Of a stretch of DNA of 6,202 nucleotides, positions 1 through 6,193 are shown piece after piece (position 1 is the stretch's first letter; each line of letters opens with the position of its first letter). The DNA lies in the NCBI GenBank assembly GCA_046727895.1, contig JBKPDM010000346.1:1-6202 (forward strand). The letters run 5' to 3'. Both the position numbers and the translations under genes were made by a program. This stretch comes from DATAOG01 sp046727895 (GTDB lineage: Bacteria; Pseudomonadota; Alphaproteobacteria; Geminicoccales; Geminicoccaceae). Under the pieces are notes generated by a model. It saw only the letters and a program-made list of their open reading frames with translations, was not told the DNA's origin and made no database searches.

Positions 1-25
1 GAGGGTCACCAGCAGCGATTGGACA

Positions 26-34
26 GGGAGGTGA
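26..34 (+). promoter_or_regulatory. Strong Shine-Dalgarno site of lutA
   Basis: GGGAGGTGA lies just before the ATG at 38. The nine bases GGAGGTGAT (27-35) match the anti-Shine-Dalgarno complement without a mismatch. This is the best ribosome binding site in the window and fixes the lutA start at 38. The leader is too short to show a promoter. A TAATG at 36-40 and a TGA at 32-34 could each be the stop codon of an upstream gene, but too little sequence is present to decide. Confidence 0.85.
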
Positions 35-37
35 TTA

Positions 38-781
38 ATGCGCATTGGACTCTTCATCCCCTGCTATATCGACGCCTTCTTTCCGGAGGTAGGCATCGCG
101 ACCCTCGAGTTGCTCGAGCGTTTCGGCCACGAGGTCGTGTATCCGCGCGACCAGACCTGTTGCGGACAGCCGATGGCCAACAGCGGGTTCAATGCTGATT
201 GCGCCGATACCGAGGCTTTGTTCGTGCGCAACTTCTCGGGCTTCGATTACGTCGTGGCGCCGTCCGGCAGCTGCGTCCACCACGTGCGTGACAACTTCGA
301 TGCGATCGAGCAGACGACCGAGGTGAAGGAGGTTCGTGCGCGCACCTTTGAGCTCGTCGAGTTCCTGCACGACATCCAGAAGGTCGAGGCGTTTCCCTGG
401 GCGAGATTTCCGCACCGGGTCGGGCTGCACAACAGCTGCGGCACCCTGCGCGCGCTCAAGCACGCCAGACCATCCGAGCTCAACGAGCCGTTCTTCTCGA
501 AGCCCATGGATCTGCTCTCGAAGGTCGAGGGGATCGAGTTCGTCACGCCGGCGCGACCGGACGAATGCTGCGGCTTCGGCGGCACCTTCTCGGTCTTCGA
601 GGAAGTCGTCTCGACCAAGATGGGCTACGACAAGGTCAGCGACCATGCACGAGCCGGCGGCGAGTACATCGTCTCGGCTGACAGCTCCTGTCTGATGCAT
701 CAGCAGGGCTGCGCCGAGCGCATCGGCGTGCCGATCAAGTTCATTCACATCGCCCAGATCCTCAATGGAGCCAGCGCATGA
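38..781 (+). CDS. lutA: L-lactate utilisation protein LutA, CCG-domain Fe-S/heterodisulfide-reductase-like subunit
   Basis: This 247-residue protein has two tandem CCG (cysteine-rich, PF02754-type) domains. In domain 1, C9 sits in the N-terminal IPCYID, followed by CCGQP at C41-C42 and a GSC at C79. In domain 2, C134 sits in HNSCGTLR, followed by ECCGFGG at C177-C178 and SSC at C218. This two-domain layout and the length are those of LutA (YkgE/YvfV), the subunit that acts with LutB and LutC in cytoplasmic oxidation of L-lactate to pyruvate. CCG cysteines in related proteins hold Fe-S clusters and all six motif positions are present, so the protein looks intact. There is no signal peptide or membrane segment. 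The start at 38 follows an excellent ribosome binding site. The stop overlaps the lutB start (ATGA, 778-781), which indicates translational coupling. CCG domains also occur in GlpC and glycolate oxidase GlcF, but the adjacent lutB and lutC make LutA the clear choice. The lactate substrate is inferred from the family. Confidence 0.93.
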   Translation: MRIGLFIPCYIDAFFPEVGIATLELLERFGHEVVYPRDQTCCGQPMANSGFNADCADTEALFVRNFSGFDYVVAPSGSCVHHVRDNFDAIEQTTEVKEVRARTFELVEFLHDIQKVEAFPWARFPHRVGLHNSCGTLRALKHARPSELNEPFFSKPMDLLSKVEGIEFVTPARPDECCGFGGTFSVFEEVVSTKMGYDKVSDHARAGGEYIVSADSSCLMHQQGCAERIGVPIKFIHIAQILNGASA

Positions 782-2316
782 GCACGCCTCCTGCGGTACT
801 GCACCCTGAGCTGCTGGCTGAGCGCGATGCCGACGCCATAGTGCGCGACGGCCGCCGCCTCGACCACGCCGAGGGCACCTCGAAACCGCTGCACTCGCGG
901 CCCGAGCCGCAGCCGCGCGGCGCCAAGGTCCACGGCAATCGGCCGATCGACCAGGCGGAAGCGGCCGCGCGCTTCATTGCCGCGCCCGAGCACGAGAAGA
1001 TGCATGACGAGCGGCTCTGGGATCTCCGGCAAAAGCGCGACCGCGAGATGCACGGCATTCCGGAATGGGAAGAGCTGCGCTCGCTTGCCTCGGCGATCAA
1101 GGAGCATACGCTCACCCACCTCGACGACTATCTCGATCAGTTCGAGGCGAACGCGCGCGCGAACGGCATTCACGTGCACTGGGCGCGCGACGCCGCCGAG
1201 CACAACCGGATCGTCCACGACATCCTGAGCGACCACGGCGCCAGGTCGCTGATCAAGAGCAAGTCGATGCTGACCGAGGAATGCGGCTTCCGGCCCTACA
1301 TGGCGTCGGTCGGGATCGAGGTGATCGAGACCGATCTGGGCGAGCGCATCCAGCAGCTCGACAACGAAGACCCGAGCCACGTCGTGGTGCCGGCCGTGCA
1401 CAAGCTCAGGACCGACGTGGCGGAGGTGTTTGCCAGGACGCTCGGCACCGACCCGAAGAACGATGACGTCCACTATCTGGCCGAAGCGCAGCGCGAGGCG
1501 AACCGGCCGCTGATCCTCGCCGCCGACGCCGGCATGACCGGCGCCAATTTCGCGGTCGCGGAGACCGGCACCTTCGTCGTCTGTACCAACGAGGGCAACG
1601 CCGACCTCTCCGCCAACGTACCGAAGCTGCACATCGCCTCGATCGGCATCGAGAAGATCATCCCCCGCCTGGAGCATCTGGCGGTGTTCATCCGCCTGCT
1701 CTCACGCAGCGCGCTCGGATCGCCGATCACACAATACACCTCGCATTTCCGCGGCCCCCGCGAGGGCAGCGAGATGCACGTGGTCCTGGTCGACAACGGC
1801 CGGTCGGAACGTCTGGGCATGGCGGAGTTCTGGACGTCGCTCAAATGTATCCGCTGCGGCGCCTGCATGAACACCTGTCCGGTCTATCGCCGTAGCGGCG
1901 GCCTCAGCTACGGCGCCACCTACTCGGGCCCGATCGGCCTGATCATCGACCCGACTTTCAACGCGCGAAAGTACAGCAACCTGCCCTTCGCTTCGACGCT
2001 GAACGGCAGCTGCACCAACGTCTGTCCGGTGAAGATCAACATCCACGAGCAGATATACGCGTGGCGGCGGGCGCTCGTGGCGCGCCATGAGGTCCCGCTC
2101 GCCAAGAGGGCCGCGATGAAGGCCGCGGGCGAGCTGCTGTCGCGGCCGGCCGCCTATCGCGCCGCGATCGCCGCCGCCGATGTGGCGCTTGCCCATCTGC
2201 CGCGCTTCGTCATCTACAACGGCCTCAACGCCTGGGGAAAGCACCGCGAGGTACCGCACCCGCCCGCGCAGACCTTTCATACCTGGTATCAGGCGAACCG
2301 CGGAGGCCAACGATGA
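778..2316 (+). CDS. lutB: L-lactate utilisation protein LutB, LUD domain plus ferredoxin-like Fe-S domain
   Basis: This 512-residue protein is the iron-sulfur core subunit of the LutABC lactate-oxidising system. Order: a Pro/Arg/His-rich extension (about 1-53) with no family match that I recognise; a LUD domain (about 56-320) with the hallmark TGANFAVAETG at 254-264; a ferredoxin-type motif C357-x2-C360-x2-C363-x3-C367-P; a second motif C412-x3-C416-P; and a C-terminal helical tail with the conserved HEQIYAWRR typical of LutB. In the LutB/YkgF proteins I can recall, the second motif is CGAC-x3-CP, with a further cysteine at the position that is N409 here. The only other cysteines are C169 and C269. 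The start at 778 is supported by GGAG at 767-770 and the 4-nt overlap with lutA, although family similarity begins about 50 residues in. Bacillus LutB is about 476 residues, so most of the extra length is this N-terminus. The stop overlaps lutC. The family call is firm; cluster number and type are inferred. Confidence 0.93.
   Translation: MSTPPAVLHPELLAERDADAIVRDGRRLDHAEGTSKPLHSRPEPQPRGAKVHGNRPIDQAEAAARFIAAPEHEKMHDERLWDLRQKRDREMHGIPEWEELRSLASAIKEHTLTHLDDYLDQFEANARANGIHVHWARDAAEHNRIVHDILSDHGARSLIKSKSMLTEECGFRPYMASVGIEVIETDLGERIQQLDNEDPSHVVVPAVHKLRTDVAEVFARTLGTDPKNDDVHYLAEAQREANRPLILAADAGMTGANFAVAETGTFVVCTNEGNADLSANVPKLHIASIGIEKIIPRLEHLAVFIRLLSRSALGSPITQYTSHFRGPREGSEMHVVLVDNGRSERLGMAEFWTSLKCIRCGACMNTCPVYRRSGGLSYGATYSGPIGLIIDPTFNARKYSNLPFASTLNGSCTNVCPVKINIHEQIYAWRRALVARHEVPLAKRAAMKAAGELLSRPAAYRAAIAAADVALAHLPRFVIYNGLNAWGKHREVPHPPAQTFHTWYQANRGGQR
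2302..2306 (+). promoter_or_regulatory. Ribosome binding site of lutC inside the lutB 3' end
   Basis: GGAGG lies 6 nt before the lutC ATG at 2313, inside the last codons of lutB. Together with the ATGA overlap at 2313-2316 it supports this start and coupled translation of the two subunits. Confidence 0.75.
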
Positions 2317-2924
2317 GCAGCCGCGACGACATCCTGGCCTCGGTGCGAGCCAACCTGCCGCGCCTGGACCGACCGCTGCCCGAAGTTCCCCTGTTCGACG
2401 ACCAGCCGCCGGCATCGCTCCTTACCGCGTTCAAAGACAGTCTGCAGCGCATGGGAGGAATATTCCTCGACCCGCCGGCCTCCGGCGATCTCCTGGCGCC
2501 GGTGCGGGCGAAGATCGCGAGCGCGAAAGTCGTGTGCTCGACGGTGCCGGAGATCGCGGGCAACCGTGATCCCGCCGGGGTGAGTGCGCCCGGGGATCTG
2601 GCGGATGTCGATTTCGCGGTGGTCCGCGCTGCCGTCGCGGTCGCCGAGACCGGCTCCGTGCTGCTGAGCGACGCGGAGCTTCGCGTCAACGCGCTCGCCT
2701 ATCTCGCGCAACACCTGATCGTGCTGCTCGATCCCGCCGACATCGTCCTCAACCTGCACCACGCCTACCGCCGGCCTGAATTCCGCGACAGCCACTATGC
2801 CGCGTTCCATACCGGCCCGTCGGCGACCGCGGACATCGAGGGCGTTCTGATCCACGGCGCCCAGGGCGTGCGCTCACTCTCCGTCCTGCCGATCGCGCGA
2901 ACCGCCGGGAACCCGGAACACTGA
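2313..2924 (+). CDS. lutC: L-lactate utilisation protein LutC, LUD domain subunit
   Basis: This 203-residue protein is a single LUD domain (PF02589-type), the third subunit of the lactate oxidation system (YkgG/YvbY family). The N-terminus SSRDDILASVRANL is the usual short helix of LutC. The core has FAVVRAAVAVAETGSVLL with E112-T113-G114, matching the AETG signature shared with LutB. The C-terminal part carries HTGPSATADIEG at 166-177, the family's GPS-x-TADIE motif, and then a strand ending in SVLPI. It is somewhat shorter than the better-known relatives (about 230-240 residues), but both conserved ends are present, so I do not consider it truncated. It is cytoplasmic, with no membrane segment. 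The start overlaps the lutB stop by 4 nt. Malic enzyme begins 18 nt downstream, so co-transcription is likely. LutC is required together with LutA and LutB in Bacillus; its exact chemical role is not evident from sequence. Confidence 0.92.
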   Translation: MSSRDDILASVRANLPRLDRPLPEVPLFDDQPPASLLTAFKDSLQRMGGIFLDPPASGDLLAPVRAKIASAKVVCSTVPEIAGNRDPAGVSAPGDLADVDFAVVRAAVAVAETGSVLLSDAELRVNALAYLAQHLIVLLDPADIVLNLHHAYRRPEFRDSHYAAFHTGPSATADIEGVLIHGAQGVRSLSVLPIARTAGNPEH

Positions 2925-2928
2925 AGCT

Positions 2929-2935
2929 GAGGGAG
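2929..2935 (+). promoter_or_regulatory. Ribosome binding site of the malic enzyme gene
   Basis: GAGGGAG lies 7 nt before the ATG at 2943 in the 18-nt gap after lutC. The spacing supports that start. The gap is too short for an independent promoter or terminator, so the malic enzyme is probably on the lut transcript. Confidence 0.75.
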
Positions 2936-2942
2936 CACTCAC

Positions 2943-4583
2943 ATGACCAAGACCGCCAAGGCTCAGTCACACGATACCCTGCGGGGCGTTGCGTTGCTGG
3001 ACGACCCCATTGGGAACAAAGGTACAGCCTTCACTCAGGAGGAGCGCCGTAAGTATGGGCTGGAAGGTTTTCTGCCGCATGCGGTGGAAAACCTCGAGCG
3101 GCAGGTCGAGCGCGTGATGGAGCACCTGGCTGCGAAGCCGACCGATCTTGAACGCTACATCTATCTCATTGGACTGTCGGATCGGAACGAGACACTGTTC
3201 TATCGCGCCGTGATGTCCGACCCGGCGCGCTTCATACCGATCCTCTATGACCCGACCGTCGCCGACGCCTGCCTGGCGTTTGGCCACATCTACCGGCGCG
3301 CGCGCGGCATGTACATCACGCGCGAGATGAAGGGCCGCATCGCCGAGGTGCTGCGCAACTGGCCGGAGCGGGACGTCCGCTTCATCTGCGTCTCGACCGG
3401 AGGGCGCATCCTCGGTCTCGGCGACATCGGCGCCAACGGCATGGGCATCCCGATCGGCAAGCTGCAGCTCTATACCGCTTGTGCGGCGGTGCCACCCGAG
3501 TGTCTGTTGCCCGTGCTGCTGGACATCGGCACGACCAACGCGCAGCTCCGCGCCGATCCGCTCTATCTCGGCCTGCGCGAGCCGTCGCCCTCCGACGAGG
3601 AGCTGGATGCGCTGACCGAGGAGTTCGTTCAGGCGGTGCAGAAGGTCTTTCCCGGCTGCTGCATCCACTTCGAGGACTGGAAGGGTACCGATGCGATCCG
3701 GATGCTCAATCGCTACGCCGACAAGGTCCTCTGCTACAACGACGACATCCAGGGTACCGCCAGCGTCACGCTCGCCGGGCTGACGACGGCATTGCAGATC
3801 GCCGACGCGCCGCTGACCGATCAGCGCATTCTGTTCCTGGGCGCCGGCTCGGCCGGCATCGGCATAGCCAATTTGATCGCCGCCGCGATGCAGCTGAAGG
3901 GGCTCTCGCAGGAAGCCGCCCACGGCCGCATCTCGATGTTCGACATCGACGGGCTGCTGGAGCCGTCTCGCGCCGGTCTGTCGAAAGAGCAGAAAGTCTA
4001 TGCGCATAAGGCGGCGCCGTCGAAGGATCTCGTCGGGACGATCGAGACGCTGAAGCCGACGGTGCTGATCGGGGTCAGCACCAAGGGCGGGGCGTTCAAT
4101 CAACGGGTCGTTGAGGCGATGAGCCGGCTGAACGAGCGGCCGATCGTCTTCGCGCTCTCGAACCCGACCAACAAGGCGGAGTGCACCGCCGAGCAAGCCT
4201 ACGCCTGGTCAAAGGGCAAAGCGCTCTACGCGGCGGGCGTGCAATTCCCGGACGTGACCGTGAACGGCCAGACGTTCCATCCGGGACCGGCCAACAATTT
4301 CTACATCTTCCCGGCCATCGGCCTGGCCACCTACGTGGCCCGGCCGCGGCGGATTACCGATGCGTGCTTCATTGCCGCTGCCGAGGCGAGCGCCGACCAG
4401 GTGGGCCCCGATCTCCGAGCCAAGGGCATGCTGTTCCCGAGCCAGTCGAATATTCTTGAGACGGAAGTCACGACGGCCACGCGCGTCGCGGAGTTCATGT
4501 TTGACCAAGGCCTCACGCAAGTCGAGCGCCCCCGCGACACCCGGAGCTGGATCGAGGGACAGCTCTACACGCCGCACTACTGA
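2943..4583 (+). CDS. maeA: NAD-dependent malic enzyme (malate dehydrogenase, oxaloacetate-decarboxylating)
   Basis: This 546-residue cytoplasmic enzyme interconverts L-malate + NAD+ and pyruvate + CO2 + NADH. It is the long, single-domain type like E. coli SfcA/MaeA (about 565 residues) and the animal enzymes; there is no C-terminal phosphotransacetylase domain as in MaeB. Aligned by eye to human ME2, the catalytic residues are present: Y102 (ME2 Y112), R155 (R165) in GGRILGLGD, K173 (K183) in GMGIPIGKL, and metal ligands E244, D245 and D268 (E255, D256, D279) in HFEDW and YNDDIQGTA. The Rossmann motif GAGSAGIG is at 300-307. Q350 aligns with ME2 Q362, a site that is Lys in NADP-dependent cytosolic enzymes, so NAD is the likelier cofactor. 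The loop after the catalytic Tyr reads YDPTVADAC rather than the usual YTPTVG. The N-terminal NKGTAFTQEERR and the C-terminal region are complete. It sits directly behind lutC, so pyruvate from lactate is a plausible shared metabolite. The family is certain; cofactor and direction are inferred. Confidence 0.95.
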   Translation: MTKTAKAQSHDTLRGVALLDDPIGNKGTAFTQEERRKYGLEGFLPHAVENLERQVERVMEHLAAKPTDLERYIYLIGLSDRNETLFYRAVMSDPARFIPILYDPTVADACLAFGHIYRRARGMYITREMKGRIAEVLRNWPERDVRFICVSTGGRILGLGDIGANGMGIPIGKLQLYTACAAVPPECLLPVLLDIGTTNAQLRADPLYLGLREPSPSDEELDALTEEFVQAVQKVFPGCCIHFEDWKGTDAIRMLNRYADKVLCYNDDIQGTASVTLAGLTTALQIADAPLTDQRILFLGAGSAGIGIANLIAAAMQLKGLSQEAAHGRISMFDIDGLLEPSRAGLSKEQKVYAHKAAPSKDLVGTIETLKPTVLIGVSTKGGAFNQRVVEAMSRLNERPIVFALSNPTNKAECTAEQAYAWSKGKALYAAGVQFPDVTVNGQTFHPGPANNFYIFPAIGLATYVARPRRITDACFIAAAEASADQVGPDLRAKGMLFPSQSNILETEVTTATRVAEFMFDQGLTQVERPRDTRSWIEGQLYTPHY

Positions 4584-4592
4584 CCGAGTGGA

Positions 4593-4617
4593 CCGGCGGT
4601 CGTCGCCAGCCGCCCGG
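4593..4617 (+). terminator. Possible terminator or attenuator hairpin after the malic enzyme gene
   Basis: CCGGCGG (4593-4599) can pair with CCGCC-C-GG (4610-4617), with one bulged C at 4615 and a 10-nt loop. This gives seven G-C pairs starting 9 nt after the malic enzyme stop. The following bases are GTTCTC, a poor U-tract, so it is not a textbook intrinsic terminator. It may be a weak terminator, an mRNA 3'-end stabiliser, or chance in GC-rich DNA. Confidence 0.35.
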
Positions 4618-4626
4618 GTTCTCACG

Positions 4627-4687
4627 GAGCGCGAGCCGGCAGTCTCCACACGAGAGATGGCATTCCAACCTCGTGGCACTCGCGCTC
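4627..4687 (+). repeat. Nested inverted repeat upstream of fumC
   Basis: GAGCGCGAG (4627-4635) is the exact reverse complement of CTCGCGCTC (4679-4687). Inside it, CACGAG (4649-4654) is the exact reverse complement of CTCGTG (4670-4675), and TGG/CCA (4658-4660, 4665-4667) could close the tip around CATT. The arms fold into one long stem-loop with internal loops of unequal size, ending 23 nt before the fumC ribosome binding site. It could be a 5'-leader structure, a protein-binding palindrome or an mRNA boundary. No function can be read from sequence alone. Confidence 0.45.
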
Positions 4688-4710
4688 GGCGAAACATCCC
4701 TTGATCGAGT

Positions 4711-4717
4711 GAGAGGG
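4711..4717 (+). promoter_or_regulatory. Ribosome binding site of fumC
   Basis: GAGAGGG lies 7 nt before the ATG at 4725. It supports that start over the internal Met28, which aligns with the DSMG segment near the N-terminus of E. coli FumC. An out-of-frame ATG at 4720 opens only a two-codon frame that stops within the fumC start region. Confidence 0.7.
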
Positions 4718-4724
4718 CGATGTC

Positions 4725-6179
4725 ATGAACAACCAAGCGCATCCGACTCTGCAACACACGCCGATCGGCATCGACGCCCAAGGCCAGCGTCGCGAGACCG
4801 ACTCGATGGGTTCCATCGACGTGCCTGCCGATCGCTACTGGGGGGCGCAGACACAGCGAAGCCTGGTGCATTTCTCGATCGGCGACGATCGCATGCCAAA
4901 GCGGGTCTACCACGCCTACGGCTACGTCAAGAAGGCGGCGGCGTTGGTCAACGCGGCCGCCGGGCGGCTGCCGCAGTGGAAGGCAGACGCCATCGCGCGC
5001 GCTGCCGACGAGGCGATCGCCGGCAAGCTCGACGAGCATTTTCCGCTCTATGTCTGGCAGACCGGCTCGGGTACCCAATCGAACATGAACGTCAACGAGG
5101 TGCTCTCGAACCGCGCCATCCAGATGCTAGGCGGCGAGATCGGCAGCAAGGTACCGGTGCATCCGAACGACGACGTCAACCTGGGGCAGTCGTCGAACGA
5201 CACCTTCCCGACCGCGATGCACATCGCCGCCGTGCTCGAGCTGGAGGAGCACCTGCTGCCGCGGGCGGAGGCTCTCGCCGCCGCGATCGAGGAGAAGGCG
5301 ACAGAATGGAGCGACGTCGTCAAGACCGGGCGGACGCATCTGCAGGACGCCGTGCCGCTCACGGTCGGGCAGGAATGGTCGGGCTACGCGCAGCAGCTGC
5401 GCGATGCTCTGGCGCGCATCCGCGCAACCGAGGCGGGTCTGTTCGAGCTGGCGGCGGGAGGGACCGCCGTCGGCACCGGGCTGAACGCGCCGACGGGCTT
5501 CAGCCGGGAGATCGCGGCCAGGATCGCCGAGCTGACCGGGCGCCCGTTCGTGACCGCCCCCAATAAGTTTGCCGCCCAGGGCTCGCTCGACGCGATGGTC
5601 GCCGCGATGGCGGCGTTGCGCGGTCTCGCGGTTGCCTTGATGAAGGTTGCCAATGACATCCGCTGGCTGGCCTCCGGCCCCCGTTGCGGCCTCGGTGAAC
5701 TGCTGTTGCCGGAGAACGAGCCGGGCTCGTCGATCATGCCGGGCAAGGTCAACCCGACCCAATGCGAGGCGATGGTCATGGTCTGCATCGAGGTGATCGG
5801 CGAGGACAACGCCGTCGCGTTCGCCGGCAGCCAGGGCAATTTCGAGCTCAACGCGATGCGCCCCATCATCATCAACAACTTCCTGCACTCCGCCCGCATT
5901 CTGGGGGATGCCTGCGAGAAGTTCCGGCAGTTCTCGGTCGAGGGCACGCGGCTCAACCGCCAACGCGTCGACGAGATGGTCGACCGCTCGCTGATGATGG
6001 TGACCGCGCTCAGTCCGGTGCTCGGCTACGACAAGGCGTCCGCGATCGCGCATGAGGCAAACGACGACGGCCTGACCTTGAAGGAGGCCGCGGTCAAGTC
6101 CGGCTACATCGACGAGAAGCGGTTCGACGAGATCGTCGATCCCAGGAAGATGGTCGGCCACGGTGTCGCCGGAAGCTGA
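4725..6179 (+). CDS. fumC: Class II fumarate hydratase (fumarase C)
   Basis: This 484-residue enzyme catalyses reversible hydration of fumarate to L-malate (TCA cycle, cytoplasm) and belongs to the iron-independent, homotetrameric class II family. By eye it is close to E. coli FumC (467 residues) along its whole length, with a constant offset of +17: catalytic H205 (E. coli H188) in GRTHLQDA, S335 (S318), K341 and N343 in the signature GSSIMPGKVNPTQCEA, and the substrate-binding QTGSGTQSNMN with S115 and T117. SSNDTFPTAMH and APNKF are also intact. The signature reads TQCEA after KVNP, which separates it from aspartase. The first 17 residues extend beyond E. coli FumC; they look neither like a signal peptide nor like a membrane segment. 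The gene is 141 nt behind the malic enzyme gene, with its own good ribosome binding site, so it may be the end of the same operon or its own unit. Its product, malate, is the malic enzyme substrate. Confidence 0.97.
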   Translation: MNNQAHPTLQHTPIGIDAQGQRRETDSMGSIDVPADRYWGAQTQRSLVHFSIGDDRMPKRVYHAYGYVKKAAALVNAAAGRLPQWKADAIARAADEAIAGKLDEHFPLYVWQTGSGTQSNMNVNEVLSNRAIQMLGGEIGSKVPVHPNDDVNLGQSSNDTFPTAMHIAAVLELEEHLLPRAEALAAAIEEKATEWSDVVKTGRTHLQDAVPLTVGQEWSGYAQQLRDALARIRATEAGLFELAAGGTAVGTGLNAPTGFSREIAARIAELTGRPFVTAPNKFAAQGSLDAMVAAMAALRGLAVALMKVANDIRWLASGPRCGLGELLLPENEPGSSIMPGKVNPTQCEAMVMVCIEVIGEDNAVAFAGSQGNFELNAMRPIIINNFLHSARILGDACEKFRQFSVEGTRLNRQRVDEMVDRSLMMVTALSPVLGYDKASAIAHEANDDGLTLKEAAVKSGYIDEKRFDEIVDPRKMVGHGVAGS

Positions 6180-6193
6180 AGGCCTGACGCCTT
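6179..6193 (+). repeat. Short inverted repeat at the fumC stop codon
   Basis: AAGGC (6179-6183) and GCCTT (6189-6193) are exact reverse complements around CTGAC, beginning on the last base of the fumC stop. The stem is only 5 bp and is followed by GGGTACCC, not a T-run. The window ends at 6202, so a larger terminator cannot be excluded. Confidence 0.25.

Larger units (their letters stand above)
4584..4724 (+). other. 141-nt intergenic region between malic enzyme and fumC
   Basis: This is the only sizeable non-coding stretch. It holds two inverted repeats (4593-4617 and 4627-4687), described separately, and the fumC ribosome binding site. I see no convincing -35/-10 pair, although an alternative-sigma promoter or a promoter far from consensus cannot be excluded. 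No small gene with a credible ribosome binding site is visible. Confidence 0.7.

Noticed and set aside
745..1677. Open frame (310 codons) on the - strand opposite lutB
   Set aside because: The composition is low-complexity Arg/Val/Gly, no family resemblance is seen, and lutB is well supported on the other strand.
2313..2924. lutC as a truncated pseudogene because it is shorter than well-known relatives
   Set aside because: The N-terminal helix, the AETG motif and the C-terminal GPS-x-TADIE motif are all present in frame, and the gene is coupled to lutB.
2967..4196. Long open frame (409 codons) on the - strand opposite the malic enzyme gene
   Set aside because: Its product is an Arg/Asp/Leu-rich string without recognisable motifs, and it lies entirely opposite an enzyme with all its catalytic residues. 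Long antisense frames are normal in GC-rich DNA.
4701..4729. TTGATC at 4701 as a -35 box for a fumC promoter
   Set aside because: A properly spaced -10 would fall on the start codon region, and nothing resembling TATAAT is there.
2164..6049. GCGATCGC octamers at 2164, 5013 and 6042 resembling the cyanobacterial HIP1 repeat
   Set aside because: Only three copies were found, all inside coding sequence and explained by common Ala/Ile codons in GC-rich DNA. Nothing else points to a cyanobacterium.
5127..6161. Long open frame (344 codons) on the - strand opposite fumC
   Set aside because: This is the same codon-shadow pattern opposite a certain gene, with no recognisable domain.
4725..6179. Aspartate ammonia-lyase as an alternative for the last gene
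   Set aside because: The signature continues PGKVNPTQCEA, as in fumarases, and similarity to E. coli FumC runs along the full length with a constant offset.
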